A DNA stretch of 64,000 bases from assembly GCA_044224495.1 (NCBI GenBank), contig JBGAKG010000026.1, forward strand, positions 1 to 64,000. The letters run 5' to 3'. The translations under genes and the position numbers were made by a program. This stretch comes from JBGAKG01 sp044224495 (GTDB taxonomy: Bacteria; Myxococcota_A; Polyangia; Polyangiales; Polyangiaceae). The notes under the pieces were generated by a model that saw only the letters and a list, made by a program, of their open reading frames with translations, did no database searches and was not told the origin of the DNA. Positions within the stretch are counted from its first letter, which is position 1. Each line of letters opens with the position of its first letter. Below are positions 50,981-59,556 of this stretch, in pieces.

Positions 50981-53008
50981 TCAGCGAAGGATGGAAGTGG
51001 TGTTGCGGAGGGTGGGCTCGGCGAGCCGCCACGCAGCCTCGAGGATGCGTGAGACGCCCACGTCGAGCCGCGCGGCCTCGCGTTGGATCTCGGCTTCGAC
51101 CTCGCGCGGGAGCTGGAGGACCTGCGGCGTGCGCGCAGCTTCGCGATAGGGGCCTTCCACGACGGACAGCTCGGCCAGGCTCGTCGCGGTGGTGATTCGC
51201 TTTCGCGCGAGCTTCCACGCCTGCACGGCGACGACGTGCAGGCTCTCGCGCCGGCGCGCCGCTTCCTCACCGAGCGCGAGCAGGATCGCCTCCGGGAGAT
51301 GGACGAGCATCCCCTTCGCTGCGGAGAGCTCCGGCGCGGGCGCCGAAGCCTCGCGCCGCTGCGTCGCGAGCGTTCGGAGCGCGAGCAAGTGGCGGCACGG
51401 GCCCGCCCGGAGGCGGAAGCGGTAGAAGTAGCTGCACGTGCACTTCGCGCCCCGGAACGCGCCGTCCAGGTCCATGATGCCCTCGACGCTCGTGTCGCCG
51501 ACCTTGCCGACGAGGAGGCGACGCCCACCGGGGAGCGACTCGTCGCGCGCGAGCACGACCGACCGCGCCGCGACCATCTCCCGGGCCGCGACGAGCTCGG
51601 GGTTCTCCGGACCGAGTAGCGCCTCCGACAACGCCACCGGCAGGATGGGCCGCCACCGGTAGACGTCGGCGGTGAAGTCGTAGGCGAGCTGCCCGCGCTT
51701 CGCGAGCGCGTGCAGCCCACCGAGGACCTGCTTCCGCGGGAGCGCGACTTGCCGCTCCAGCTCGACGAGCGATGCGTGGCGCGCCACCTCGAGGTAGCGC
51801 GCGAGACCGTCGGCCGCGTCGAGCGACGCTTCGAAGCCGGAGAAGAACGTGTCGAGGTTGGAGCCCCGCGTCCAGTCGTTCGCGGTCCACCCCGAGAGCG
51901 CGAGGACGAAGCTCATCTCGCCCATGCGCGCGACCCAGATGCTCGGCATGCCGGAGCCGAAGACGGTGACCGTGAAGCGCTCGGCGAGCGGGAGGATCCG
52001 GGCGAGGGCATCCAAGCGCCGCCTCCCCCAGAGCTTGATCTCGTCGCCCTCGATCGGTGGCCCGTCGTAGACGGCGCCGCGCGAAGGGATCTCGACCCCC
52101 CACGGATCCAGCACGAGCACGGGCGCCCGCCCGACGACGAGGCGCACCCGGAGCGAGCGTGGGCCCTGCTTCTCGCGGTGGCGAGCGAGCCACGCGAGGA
52201 CCGAGTAGACGGCATCGACGGAGAGCTCGAAGCGCGTCGACGGCAACGCCATCGCGGCCTGCAGCTGACCGAAGCCTCGCAGCCACGAGGGCGGGAGGTC
52301 GATCTTCTCCTCGCGCAGGTTGCTCCCTCCCGCGCCCGAGGCGGTCGCGACCTCGAAGCCGGACGGGTCGACGAGCAGGCGCGTCGAGCGGTAGCTCCGG
52401 AGCGTCTGGAAGTGCTCGTACAGCGCGAGCGAGTAGTCGACGTTGGTCGTTCCGAGACCGGCCGCACCGCCCGCGTCGTGCCCGAACGCGTTGCGATCGA
52501 CGGTGAGACAGCCGTACGCAGACTCGTCCTTCGCGAAGCACTCGAAGAACACGACGTCGGGTGCGACCGTCACGACGGGATCGCACGGCACGAGCGCGCG
52601 GAACAGCGCGGGGTCGTTCGCGGCGAGCTCGTTCGCCCAACGGACGCGAGCGTCCCAATAGATCCGATGTTGGGCGCGGAAGTCCGCGTCGAGGTTGGGC
52701 GGAGGCGATTGCCGTTGCAGCTCGCGCACCGCGTCGACGCGAGCGCGATCGAGGAGCTCTCGCCGGAGCTTCGCCTCGTCCTGGGCTTGCTGCTCCTTCC
52801 ATGCGAGCCACGTGGTGCGGTCCTTCTTCTTGCGCCGAAGGTCGCCCACCACGACCGCGTGGAGCGCGCTCATCGCCTCGCGAAAGCGGAGCGGGTGGCG
52901 GAGCTCGCCGTCGAAGAACACCGGCGCGCGCGCCAAGTTGGGGGCGAACGCGAGCGCGCCGTCGCGAAGGCCGCTCGCCCCGAGGTAGCGCACGTCGAGC
53001 TGGGTCAT
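50981..53008 (-). CDS. retron-associated winged-helix/SWIM zinc-finger protein
   Basis: A 675-residue protein. The N-terminal half (about 1-400) is of unknown fold, followed by a winged-helix-like segment (about 412-455; VELERQVALPRKQVLGGLHALAKRGQLAYD). A SWIM zinc finger with C-x-C...C-x-H (Cys523, Cys525, Cys538, His540) comes next, then a helical C-terminus (about 570-665). SWIM domains bind DNA or proteins, so it may sense or bind msDNA. The start ATG 53008 overlaps the HEAT gene stop (ATGA). The retron RNA begins 26 bp after its stop. It is probably one of two accessory proteins of the type XIII retron. Confidence 0.85.
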   Translation of the reverse strand: MTQLDVRYLGASGLRDGALAFAPNLARAPVFFDGELRHPLRFREAMSALHAVVVGDLRRKKKDRTTWLAWKEQQAQDEAKLRRELLDRARVDAVRELQRQSPPPNLDADFRAQHRIYWDARVRWANELAANDPALFRALVPCDPVVTVAPDVVFFECFAKDESAYGCLTVDRNAFGHDAGGAAGLGTTNVDYSLALYEHFQTLRSYRSTRLLVDPSGFEVATASGAGGSNLREEKIDLPPSWLRGFGQLQAAMALPSTRFELSVDAVYSVLAWLARHREKQGPRSLRVRLVVGRAPVLVLDPWGVEIPSRGAVYDGPPIEGDEIKLWGRRRLDALARILPLAERFTVTVFGSGMPSIWVARMGEMSFVLALSGWTANDWTRGSNLDTFFSGFEASLDAADGLARYLEVARHASLVELERQVALPRKQVLGGLHALAKRGQLAYDFTADVYRWRPILPVALSEALLGPENPELVAAREMVAARSVVLARDESLPGGRRLLVGKVGDTSVEGIMDLDGAFRGAKCTCSYFYRFRLRAGPCRHLLALRTLATQRREASAPAPELSAAKGMLVHLPEAILLALGEEAARRRESLHVVAVQAWKLARKRITTATSLAELSVVEGPYREAARTPQVLQLPREVEAEIQREAARLDVGVSRILEAAWRLAEPTLRNTTSILR

Positions 53009-54948
53009 CGCGCGACCTCGTGGGCTACGGTCAGCTCGGGCGTGATGCGGGTCAAGAGCGCGCGAATGGTCTCGTCCGCGAGAGCGGCCCGCGCCAACGC
53101 GCCGAGCGCGCTCGTTCGCTCCGGCGCACGGATGGAGCGGAGGGTGGTCACGACGAGCGGCAGCAGCCGCTCCGCTTCGGCTGGGTGCGCGACCGCGCGC
53201 TCCACGAGCCGCCGCACCATCTGCGGCTTGATCGCCGCCCCGCGATGGATGGAGAGCAGCACGCCCCCCGCGAGCTCGGCCAGCTCCCCCGCGCCGGCGT
53301 CCGCCTGCCACCGGCGCGCGTTCGCGAGCACGAGCTCCCGAACGTCCGCGTAGGGCGTCTCCGCCAGGGCGATCCAGAGCGGGACGGTGCTCGCGTCCGG
53401 GTGCGCCGCGGTCCACTCGGCGGCGAGCGCGCGGACGTCCGAGTGCTTCGAGTCGAGGAGATCGCGCAGGTGCTCGGTTAGCTTGGCCGGAAAGCGCTCC
53501 CCGAGCTCGAGCACCCACGCCGTGGCTTCGCGCCGGACCTTCTCGACCGGGCTCGCCGACGCTCGCGCTACGAGAGCGAGCTCTTCGTCGCGCGCGACGC
53601 CGCGCGACTTCGCCCATTCGAGCCCGAGCGCGGCGACCTCGGCGATGCGAGCGGCCGTGAGCCCGACGCACTGACCGAGATCGAGGCGCTTCGGAGCCAC
53701 GTGCTTGCGGAAGGCCTCGACCACGGCGGGCGCGACGTCCACGTCTTCGATCCGGAGCAGCGAGAGCCAGTCGGGGACGGACAGGGTCTCGAGCCCCGTC
53801 GCGTCGACGAGCCGCGCCGCGCCGAACGCCACGGCGTCTTCGTACGGGCTGGCGAGGAGCGGCCTCAGCGTCAGGATCGGGATCCCGGCGAGCTCGTCCG
53901 CGTAGTCGCGCGCGAGCAAGCGCACGAGCCAGCCCCGCACGGCACGGCTCCGCGCACGCGCGAGAAGCGCGAGCAGCTCGTCGCGCCGGCCCGCGAACGC
54001 ATCCGGGAAGTACGGAGCCACCTTGAGCTTGGCGAGCGACTTGCCCGCCTTGAGGCGGAGCCCGCGCGGCTTCCGGAGCAGCGACTTCGCCCACCCGTGC
54101 AGCGTGTGGACCAACCCCCACGCATCGAGGAAGTCCGCCGCATCGACGAACGCGGCCTCGGGGTACAGCTCGAGCGCGAGATCCGTCGCACGGACGTAGC
54201 GCGCGAGGTCCTTCTTCCCGAGCTTGCGGAAGTAGCGGAACGCGCGCCGCGCGAGGTACGCGCGCGTCGCGCGCGAGAAGCGCTCGGGCCGCCACTGGCT
54301 CGCGCGACCCGGGATCCCCGGATCGGGGACGAGGTGCTTGCGCCGGACGCGCTCGCGGTCGATCCACTCGTCCCGCTCCACCTCGATCCGGATCCCCAGC
54401 CGATCGAACGCCACCATGAAGTGGGCCATCAGCTCGTCGTCCGCTCGCTCCTCCGCCCCCTTGAACAGGCGCTTGACGAGGCCACGATGTCCGGGCCGAT
54501 CGCAGCCGTCGTCGATGTACTCGAGGAGCGCGCGCCGCATCGGTGCCCGTGTGTCCGCCAACCAGCGCGTCGCGAGCGCGGCGAGCGGCTTCTCGGCCGA
54601 GAGCGCGAGGAGGTCCGCGAGGAACCCCGGGTCGCCCGCCGCGAAGCGCTCCTCGAGGAGGAGGAGCGAGCCTCCCACGGCCACGGAGCGCGGGCGGAGC
54701 ATGCGCGACGGGCCCGTGCGGGCGAACTTCTGTCGCTCCTTCTTCGCGATCGTCTTTGCGGCGGCCGCGGAGGCCGCCCCCGGATCGGGGTACTCGCTCA
54801 CCGCCCAGCGCGGGAACCCTGCGACGATCGTGATGGTCTCGACCCGCTTCCCGTAGACCTCGATCTCGAAGACCTCGTGTCGACCCGGGCGACCCAGGAT
54901 CCGGATCGGCTGCCGCGCGAACGGGTTCACGCCGTCGCGATCGGGCAT
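53005..54948 (-). CDS. retron-associated HEAT/ARM-repeat protein
   Basis: From ATG 54948 the product is 647 residues (GTG 54978 would add ten). After a short N-terminal beta segment (about 1-55) the protein is almost entirely helical repeats of HEAT/ARM character, for example PLAALATRWLADTRAPMRRALLEYI and DLLDSKHSDVRALAAEWTAAHPD. No enzymatic motif is seen. Its stop overlaps the SWIM gene start by 4 bp, so the two are translationally coupled. In type XIII retrons, as I recall, an ARM-repeat protein is one of the two accessory proteins, presumably forming the scaffold or effector of the system. Confidence 0.82.
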   Translation of the reverse strand: MPDRDGVNPFARQPIRILGRPGRHEVFEIEVYGKRVETITIVAGFPRWAVSEYPDPGAASAAAAKTIAKKERQKFARTGPSRMLRPRSVAVGGSLLLLEERFAAGDPGFLADLLALSAEKPLAALATRWLADTRAPMRRALLEYIDDGCDRPGHRGLVKRLFKGAEERADDELMAHFMVAFDRLGIRIEVERDEWIDRERVRRKHLVPDPGIPGRASQWRPERFSRATRAYLARRAFRYFRKLGKKDLARYVRATDLALELYPEAAFVDAADFLDAWGLVHTLHGWAKSLLRKPRGLRLKAGKSLAKLKVAPYFPDAFAGRRDELLALLARARSRAVRGWLVRLLARDYADELAGIPILTLRPLLASPYEDAVAFGAARLVDATGLETLSVPDWLSLLRIEDVDVAPAVVEAFRKHVAPKRLDLGQCVGLTAARIAEVAALGLEWAKSRGVARDEELALVARASASPVEKVRREATAWVLELGERFPAKLTEHLRDLLDSKHSDVRALAAEWTAAHPDASTVPLWIALAETPYADVRELVLANARRWQADAGAGELAELAGGVLLSIHRGAAIKPQMVRRLVERAVAHPAEAERLLPLVVTTLRSIRAPERTSALGALARAALADETIRALLTRITPELTVAHEVAR

Positions 54949-55053
54949 GGCAGCGACGACGAGCTCGAAGCGGGGCACGCCGCGATGAGACGCAGTCGAC
55001 GAGCCTGCGTCAATAGGGAGTTGGAAGTTGCCTTTTCCCGTACACTCGCCGAC

Positions 55054-55719
55054 ATGCGTCTCCTCTCCCTCGTCTTCGGCGCTGGCATCGCGCTCGTGGC
55101 GTGCACGCGCCCGAGCGACGGCGGGCCGGGCAACCCGACGACCACGACCACGGCATCCGCCACCGCGACGGTCACGGCAGCGGCCACCACGACGACCACG
55201 GCGTCGGCCACCACGACGGCCACGGCCGCGACCGCCGCGACCACCGCGACCGCCGCGAGCGCGGCGCCCTCGGCGTCCGCCGCCGGTCCGCTCACGGCGC
55301 CCGTCTTCCACCCCGTGACGTGCCCGGCGCCTCCGCCGAGCGTCCCCGCTCCGCCGGGGATCCGCGGCTGCGAGCACTGCGCCGCCGGCGAATACTGCCA
55401 ACAGTTCTACGATCACGGCGGCGGCTTCGGCGCGTGCCGGAAGAACGCGTGCCGCAGCGACACCGACTGCAAAGGTGCACTCTGCAACTGTGCGCTCCCG
55501 AGTAGCTGCTACCCGGGCAACTGCCGCACGAGCGCCGACTGCGGCGGGCGCGACTGCGTCCCCGATCGGTGGCGGTACGGCCACGGCCAGGGCGTCTACT
55601 GCCGGACCGACAAGGACACCTGCAAATCCCACGGGGACTGCTCCACCAGCCAGGAGTGCGCGTACCTCGGCGACCACTGGGGCTGCCGCCCGACGACGCC
55701 GGCCCCACCCCCCGGGTGA
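55054..55719 (+). CDS. Cys-rich lipoprotein, unknown function
   Basis: A 221-residue lipoprotein (LVACTRPS, Cys17) with a long Thr/Ala-rich linker (about 25-75) and a C-terminal domain with about 18 cysteines in short-spaced patterns (EHCAAGEYCQQF, SDTDCKGALCNC, GDCSTSQEC). The domain may be disulfide-knotted and exposed on the outer surface. It starts at ATG 55054, about 105 bp from the divergent retron HEAT gene, and ends 23 bp before the helicase gene. Confidence 0.78.
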   Translation: MRLLSLVFGAGIALVACTRPSDGGPGNPTTTTTASATATVTAAATTTTTASATTTATAATAATTATAASAAPSASAAGPLTAPVFHPVTCPAPPPSVPAPPGIRGCEHCAAGEYCQQFYDHGGGFGACRKNACRSDTDCKGALCNCALPSSCYPGNCRTSADCGGRDCVPDRWRYGHGQGVYCRTDKDTCKSHGDCSTSQECAYLGDHWGCRPTTPAPPPG

Positions 55720-55742
55720 GTCTGCGCTAAAAGGGAGCGCTC

Positions 55743-58280
55743 GTGCCGCTCCTCGACCATCTTCCCCCCTCGCCCGCGTCCGACGACGCGCTCCTCGACG
55801 GCTTCCTCGCTGGCGTATCCGCGCGCGGGCTCGAGCTCTACCCGGCCCAAGAAGAGGCCGTCCTCGAGCTCGCCGCCGGCAAGAACGTCATCCTCTCGAC
55901 GCCGACCGGCTCGGGGAAGTCGCTCGTCGCCGAGGCGCTCCACTTCTTCGGCCTCGGCAAGGGCGAACGGTCCTTCTACACCTGCCCGATCAAGGCCCTC
56001 GCGAGCGAGAAGTTCTTCGCGCTCTCCCGCGAGCTCGGCCCCGAGAACGTCGGCTTGATGACCGGCGACGCCACCGTGAACGCGGGCGCGAGCGTCATCT
56101 GCTGCACCGCCGAGATCCTCGCGAACCTCGCGCTGCGGGATGGGCCCGACGCCGACGTCGATCACGTCGTCATGGACGAGTTCCACTACTACGCCGACCG
56201 CGAGCGCGGCGTCGCGTGGCAGATCCCGCTCCTCGAGCTCTCCCGCGCGCGCTTCCTCCTCATGTCGGCCACGCTCGGGCCGACCGAGTTCTTCGAAGAG
56301 ACGCTCACCAAGCTCACCGGGCTCGAGACCGCCGTCGTGCGCGGCATGCACCGCCCCGTCCCGCTCGACTTCACCTACCGCGATTCGCCGCTCCACGAGA
56401 CCGTCGCCGATCTCGTCGCGTCCGGGAAGACGCCGATCTACATCGTCGGCTTCACGCAGCGCGCGTGCGCCGAGGAAGCCCAGAACCTCATGAGCGTCGA
56501 CTTCTCGTCGAAGGAGGAGAAGAAAGCGATCGCGGAGGCGCTCCTCGGCGTCCGCTTCGACAGCCCCTACGGCAAGGACCTGCAGCGCTTCCTTCGCCAC
56601 GGGATCGGCCTTCACCACGCGGGGCTTCTCCCGAAGTACCGCCTCGCCGTCGAGAAGCTCGCCCAACGGGGCCGCCTCAAGATCATCTGCGGCACCGACA
56701 CGCTCGGCGTCGGCGTCAACGTGCCGATCCGCACCGTGCTCTTCACCAAGCTCTGCAAGTTCGACGGCGAGAAGACCGCGATCCTGAGCGTCCGCGACTT
56801 CCAGCAGATCAGCGGGCGCGCCGGCCGCAAGGGCTTCGACGACGCAGGCAGCGTGGTCGTCCAGGCGCCCGAGCACGTGATCGAGAACCTCCGCCTCGAG
56901 GCGAAGGCCGGCAACGACCCGGTGAAGAAGAAGCGGATCGTGAAGAAGAAGCCGCCCGAGCGGGGCTACGTCCACTGGGACAAGACCACCTTCGATCGCC
57001 TCACCACCGCAGCGCCCGAGCCGCTCGTCTCGCGCTTCCAGGTGAGCCACGCCATGATCCTCAACGTGCTCCAGCGCGAGGGCGGCGGCTGCATGGCGCT
57101 CGGGCGCCTCATCGGGCGCTCGCACGAGCGCACCGTCGACAAGCGCCGCCACGGGCGCACCGCGCTCGCGATGTTCAAGTCGCTCCAGGCCGCCGACATC
57201 GTCCGGATCGAGAGCGTCGACGGGAAGAAGCGCGTCGTGTTGCATGGCGATCTCCAGCGCGAGTTCTCGCTGAACCAGACCCTCGCGCTCTGGCTCCTCG
57301 ACACGATCCCCTACCTCGATCGCGAGAGCCCGACGTTCCACCTCGACGTCCTGAGCCTGGTCGAGGCGATCCTCGAGAGCCCCGATCTCATCCTCATGAA
57401 GCAGCTCGATCGGCTCAAGACCGAGAAGATGGCCGAGATGAAGGCGGCCGGCATCGAGTACGACGAGCGCATCGCCGAGCTCGAGAAGCTCGAGCACCCG
57501 AAGCCGAACGCCGAGCTCATCTACGACACCTTCAACGCGTTCGCGAAGGAGCACCCGTGGGCCACGGCGGACAACGTTCGGCCCAAGTCGATCGCGCGCG
57601 ACATGGTCGAGCGGTTCGCCACGTTCGCCGAGTACGTCCGCGAGTACGACCTCGAGCGGGCCGAGGGGCTCCTGCTCCGCTACCTCTCCGACGTCTACAA
57701 GGTGCTCGTCCAGACCGTCCCCGATGGGGACAAGACCCCCGAGGTCGACGAGCTCGTCGTCTTCTTCGGCGCGATCGTGCGCCAGGTCGACTCGAGCTTG
57801 CTCGACGAGTGGGAGCGCATGCGCCGCGGGGACGACGCCGCCCACGCCTCCACGGAGCCGAGCGGTCCGAGCGAGCCCGAGGGCTCGAAGGACGTCACGC
57901 GCGACGAGCGCGGGTTTACCGTTTTGGTACGAAACGAGCTCTTCGCGCTCGTCCGCGCGATCGCGAGGCGGGACTGGGAAGGCGCCGCCGCCGTAGCGCG
58001 CGGCGAGTGGACGCCCCCCAAGCTCGAGGCGGCGTTCGCCCCGTTCCTCGCCGCGCATGGCGCTCCACGGACCGACCCCGATGCGCGCGCGCCGCAGCAT
58101 CTGCGCCTCGAACGCGGGGAGTGGAGCTGGGACTTCGTCCAAACGCTCCTCGATGCCGACGGGCCGAGCGAGTGGGCACTGGAGGGGTCGATCGACCTCG
58201 AGGGGTCGCGCATGGAAGCGAAGCCCATCCTCGTCTTGAAGCAGATCGCCGGGCTTTCAACGGCGGAGAAGCCGTTGTAG
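55743..58280 (+). CDS. Ski2-like DEAD/DEAH-box RNA helicase with DUF3516
   Basis: An 845-residue superfamily 2 helicase. Walker A is TPTGSGKS (53-60), motif II is DEFH (145-148, the DExH type), motif III is MSATLG, and motif VI is QISGRAGRKG. Its C-terminal half (about 410-845) fits DUF3516, found on actinobacterial and myxobacterial helicases. It unwinds RNA or RNA-DNA with ATP and likely works in RNA decay or ribosome biogenesis. GTG 55743 is the start. A lipoprotein gene follows 20 bp downstream. Confidence 0.92.
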   Translation: MPLLDHLPPSPASDDALLDGFLAGVSARGLELYPAQEEAVLELAAGKNVILSTPTGSGKSLVAEALHFFGLGKGERSFYTCPIKALASEKFFALSRELGPENVGLMTGDATVNAGASVICCTAEILANLALRDGPDADVDHVVMDEFHYYADRERGVAWQIPLLELSRARFLLMSATLGPTEFFEETLTKLTGLETAVVRGMHRPVPLDFTYRDSPLHETVADLVASGKTPIYIVGFTQRACAEEAQNLMSVDFSSKEEKKAIAEALLGVRFDSPYGKDLQRFLRHGIGLHHAGLLPKYRLAVEKLAQRGRLKIICGTDTLGVGVNVPIRTVLFTKLCKFDGEKTAILSVRDFQQISGRAGRKGFDDAGSVVVQAPEHVIENLRLEAKAGNDPVKKKRIVKKKPPERGYVHWDKTTFDRLTTAAPEPLVSRFQVSHAMILNVLQREGGGCMALGRLIGRSHERTVDKRRHGRTALAMFKSLQAADIVRIESVDGKKRVVLHGDLQREFSLNQTLALWLLDTIPYLDRESPTFHLDVLSLVEAILESPDLILMKQLDRLKTEKMAEMKAAGIEYDERIAELEKLEHPKPNAELIYDTFNAFAKEHPWATADNVRPKSIARDMVERFATFAEYVREYDLERAEGLLLRYLSDVYKVLVQTVPDGDKTPEVDELVVFFGAIVRQVDSSLLDEWERMRRGDDAAHASTEPSGPSEPEGSKDVTRDERGFTVLVRNELFALVRAIARRDWEGAAAVARGEWTPPKLEAAFAPFLAAHGAPRTDPDARAPQHLRLERGEWSWDFVQTLLDADGPSEWALEGSIDLEGSRMEAKPILVLKQIAGLSTAEKPL

Positions 58281-58300
58281 CGTCCGCGGCGGAGGGATTC

Positions 58301-58963
58301 ATGAAGCTCTGGCTCACATTTGCGCTCCTCGCTGGAACCACCGGCCTCGCGGCCGCCGTCGCGTGTGGCGGCGATACGCCTCCCGCGAAGACCCCCGAAA
58401 CCTCGTCCGCGTCCGCCTCGGCGGCCACGACCGACGCCCCCGCGGCCAGCTCCGCCACGCCGTCGGCGAGCGCTTCCGCCGTGCCGGCGAAGCCGGCCCT
58501 CAAGGGCACCGTCGTCTCGTTCGCGCGCTCCGCGCAATCGGGCACCGTCGACAAGGTCGGCGAAAAAGATGGCGCTCTGAAGCCCGACGGCGTGAAGGAC
58601 ACCGTCTTCGACCTCGAGTACGAGGGCGCCCCCGCGACCGCGATCTTCGTGATGACGACCGACGCGGAGGGGACCCTGACGAGCGAGTTCGACGCCGACA
58701 CGCTCATCGGCGACCAGACCATCCCGGGCGAGATCGCCGGGATCCTCAACCAGGGCAAGACCACCTACGCGCTCGCCGTGTTCGAGGGCGACAAGCTCCT
58801 CAACGGCAAGGATGGAGCGCTCACCGCCCCGCTGAGCGAGGGTCGGCACAAGCTCGCGCTCCACATCTCGAGCAAGACGTTCCCGAAGGCCCCCGTGAAG
58901 GCGTTCGTGCTCCTCTCGGACGGCACGCTCGTCAAGGGCCCGATGGTCGCGCCCCCGAAGTAG
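58301..58963 (+). CDS. lipoprotein of unknown function
   Basis: A 220-residue protein with a signal peptide and lipobox (AAAVACGGD), an Ala/Ser/Pro-rich linker (about 25-65) and a C-terminal beta-rich domain (about 68-220) with segments such as VFDLEYEGAPATAIFVMTTD and HKLALHISSKTF. I do not recognise the family. A GGAGGG sequence lies just upstream of ATG 58301. Confidence 0.72.
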   Translation: MKLWLTFALLAGTTGLAAAVACGGDTPPAKTPETSSASASAATTDAPAASSATPSASASAVPAKPALKGTVVSFARSAQSGTVDKVGEKDGALKPDGVKDTVFDLEYEGAPATAIFVMTTDAEGTLTSEFDADTLIGDQTIPGEIAGILNQGKTTYALAVFEGDKLLNGKDGALTAPLSEGRHKLALHISSKTFPKAPVKAFVLLSDGTLVKGPMVAPPK

Positions 58964-58964
58964 C

Positions 58965-59537
58965 TCAGCGACGCTTCTTCGGCCGCTTCTTCGGCGCCGG
59001 TGCCTTCTTCTTGGGCGCCGGCGTCTTCTTTTTCGGAGCGGCCTTCTTCTTCGGCGCCGCGGCCTTCTTCTTCGGCGCCGCCGCCTTCTTCTTCGGCGCA
59101 GCCGCCTTCTTCTTCGGCGCAGCCGCCGCCTTCTTCTTCGGCTTCGTCACGCGCGGGAGCGAGCGCACCGACGGCGGGATCTCCGTCCCGCCCGAGCGGA
59201 GGCGACAACACGCGACGGCCACGCCGCGCAGCTCGTTCGCGCGCGCGCGCACCGCGGTGAGATCCGCGAACTGGAGCTCCCGATCGTCCCCGCCGCCCGC
59301 GAGCCCGGGGAACGCCCCCGCGAGCTTCGCCCCGTCGTCGAAGCGCAGCGTGATGCCGTCGCCATCGAGCCGGACGAACGACGCGAGCCCACCGAGGTAC
59401 CCGAACTGCACCGTGCCGTCGGCGACGGTCTCCGTGATGCGTGGGTCGGCGCCGAGCACGATGTCGCGCGCGCACTGCAGTGCCTCGCGCTTCGGGTGAT
59501 TCTCGAGCCAGCGATCGACCTCGGCGTTGCGCGACAT
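58965..59537 (-). CDS. DUF1801-like protein with histone-H1-like Lys/Ala/Pro tail
   Basis: From ATG 59537 there are 190 residues. The first about 125 fit DUF1801 (VDRWLENHPKREALQCARDIVLGADPRITETV...FGYLGG). The last about 60 are repeats of PKKKAA or PKKKAP (about eight), a highly basic tail like histone H1 and bacterial nucleoid proteins. The DNA of the tail is a tandem 15-24-bp repeat. The tail probably binds nucleic acid. The open frame runs slightly further upstream, but the ATG just before RNAEVDRW fits best. Confidence 0.8.
   Translation of the reverse strand: MSRNAEVDRWLENHPKREALQCARDIVLGADPRITETVADGTVQFGYLGGLASFVRLDGDGITLRFDDGAKLAGAFPGLAGGGDDRELQFADLTAVRARANELRGVAVACCRLRSGGTEIPPSVRSLPRVTKPKKKAAAAPKKKAAAPKKKAAAPKKKAAAPKKKAAPKKKTPAPKKKAPAPKKRPKKRR
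59026..59145 (-). repeat. tandem repeat encoding the Lys-rich tail
   Basis: Repeated CTTCTTCTTCGGCGC-type units of 15-24 bp encode the PKKKAA blocks. Copies differ by a few bases. Slippage could change the tail length between strains. Confidence 0.75.
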
Positions 59538-59556
59538 GGGCGAGAGCATACCGCCT

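Noticed and set aside
50728..51195. A plus-strand open frame across the retron RNA
   Set aside because: It has no recognisable protein features and overlaps both the structured RNA and the SWIM gene.
50981..54367. A single 1128-residue protein from the frame containing the SWIM gene
   Set aside because: The upstream 450 codons lie over the HEAT gene in another phase and are Arg/Ala low-complexity. The ATG at 53008 with an ATGA overlap is the natural start.
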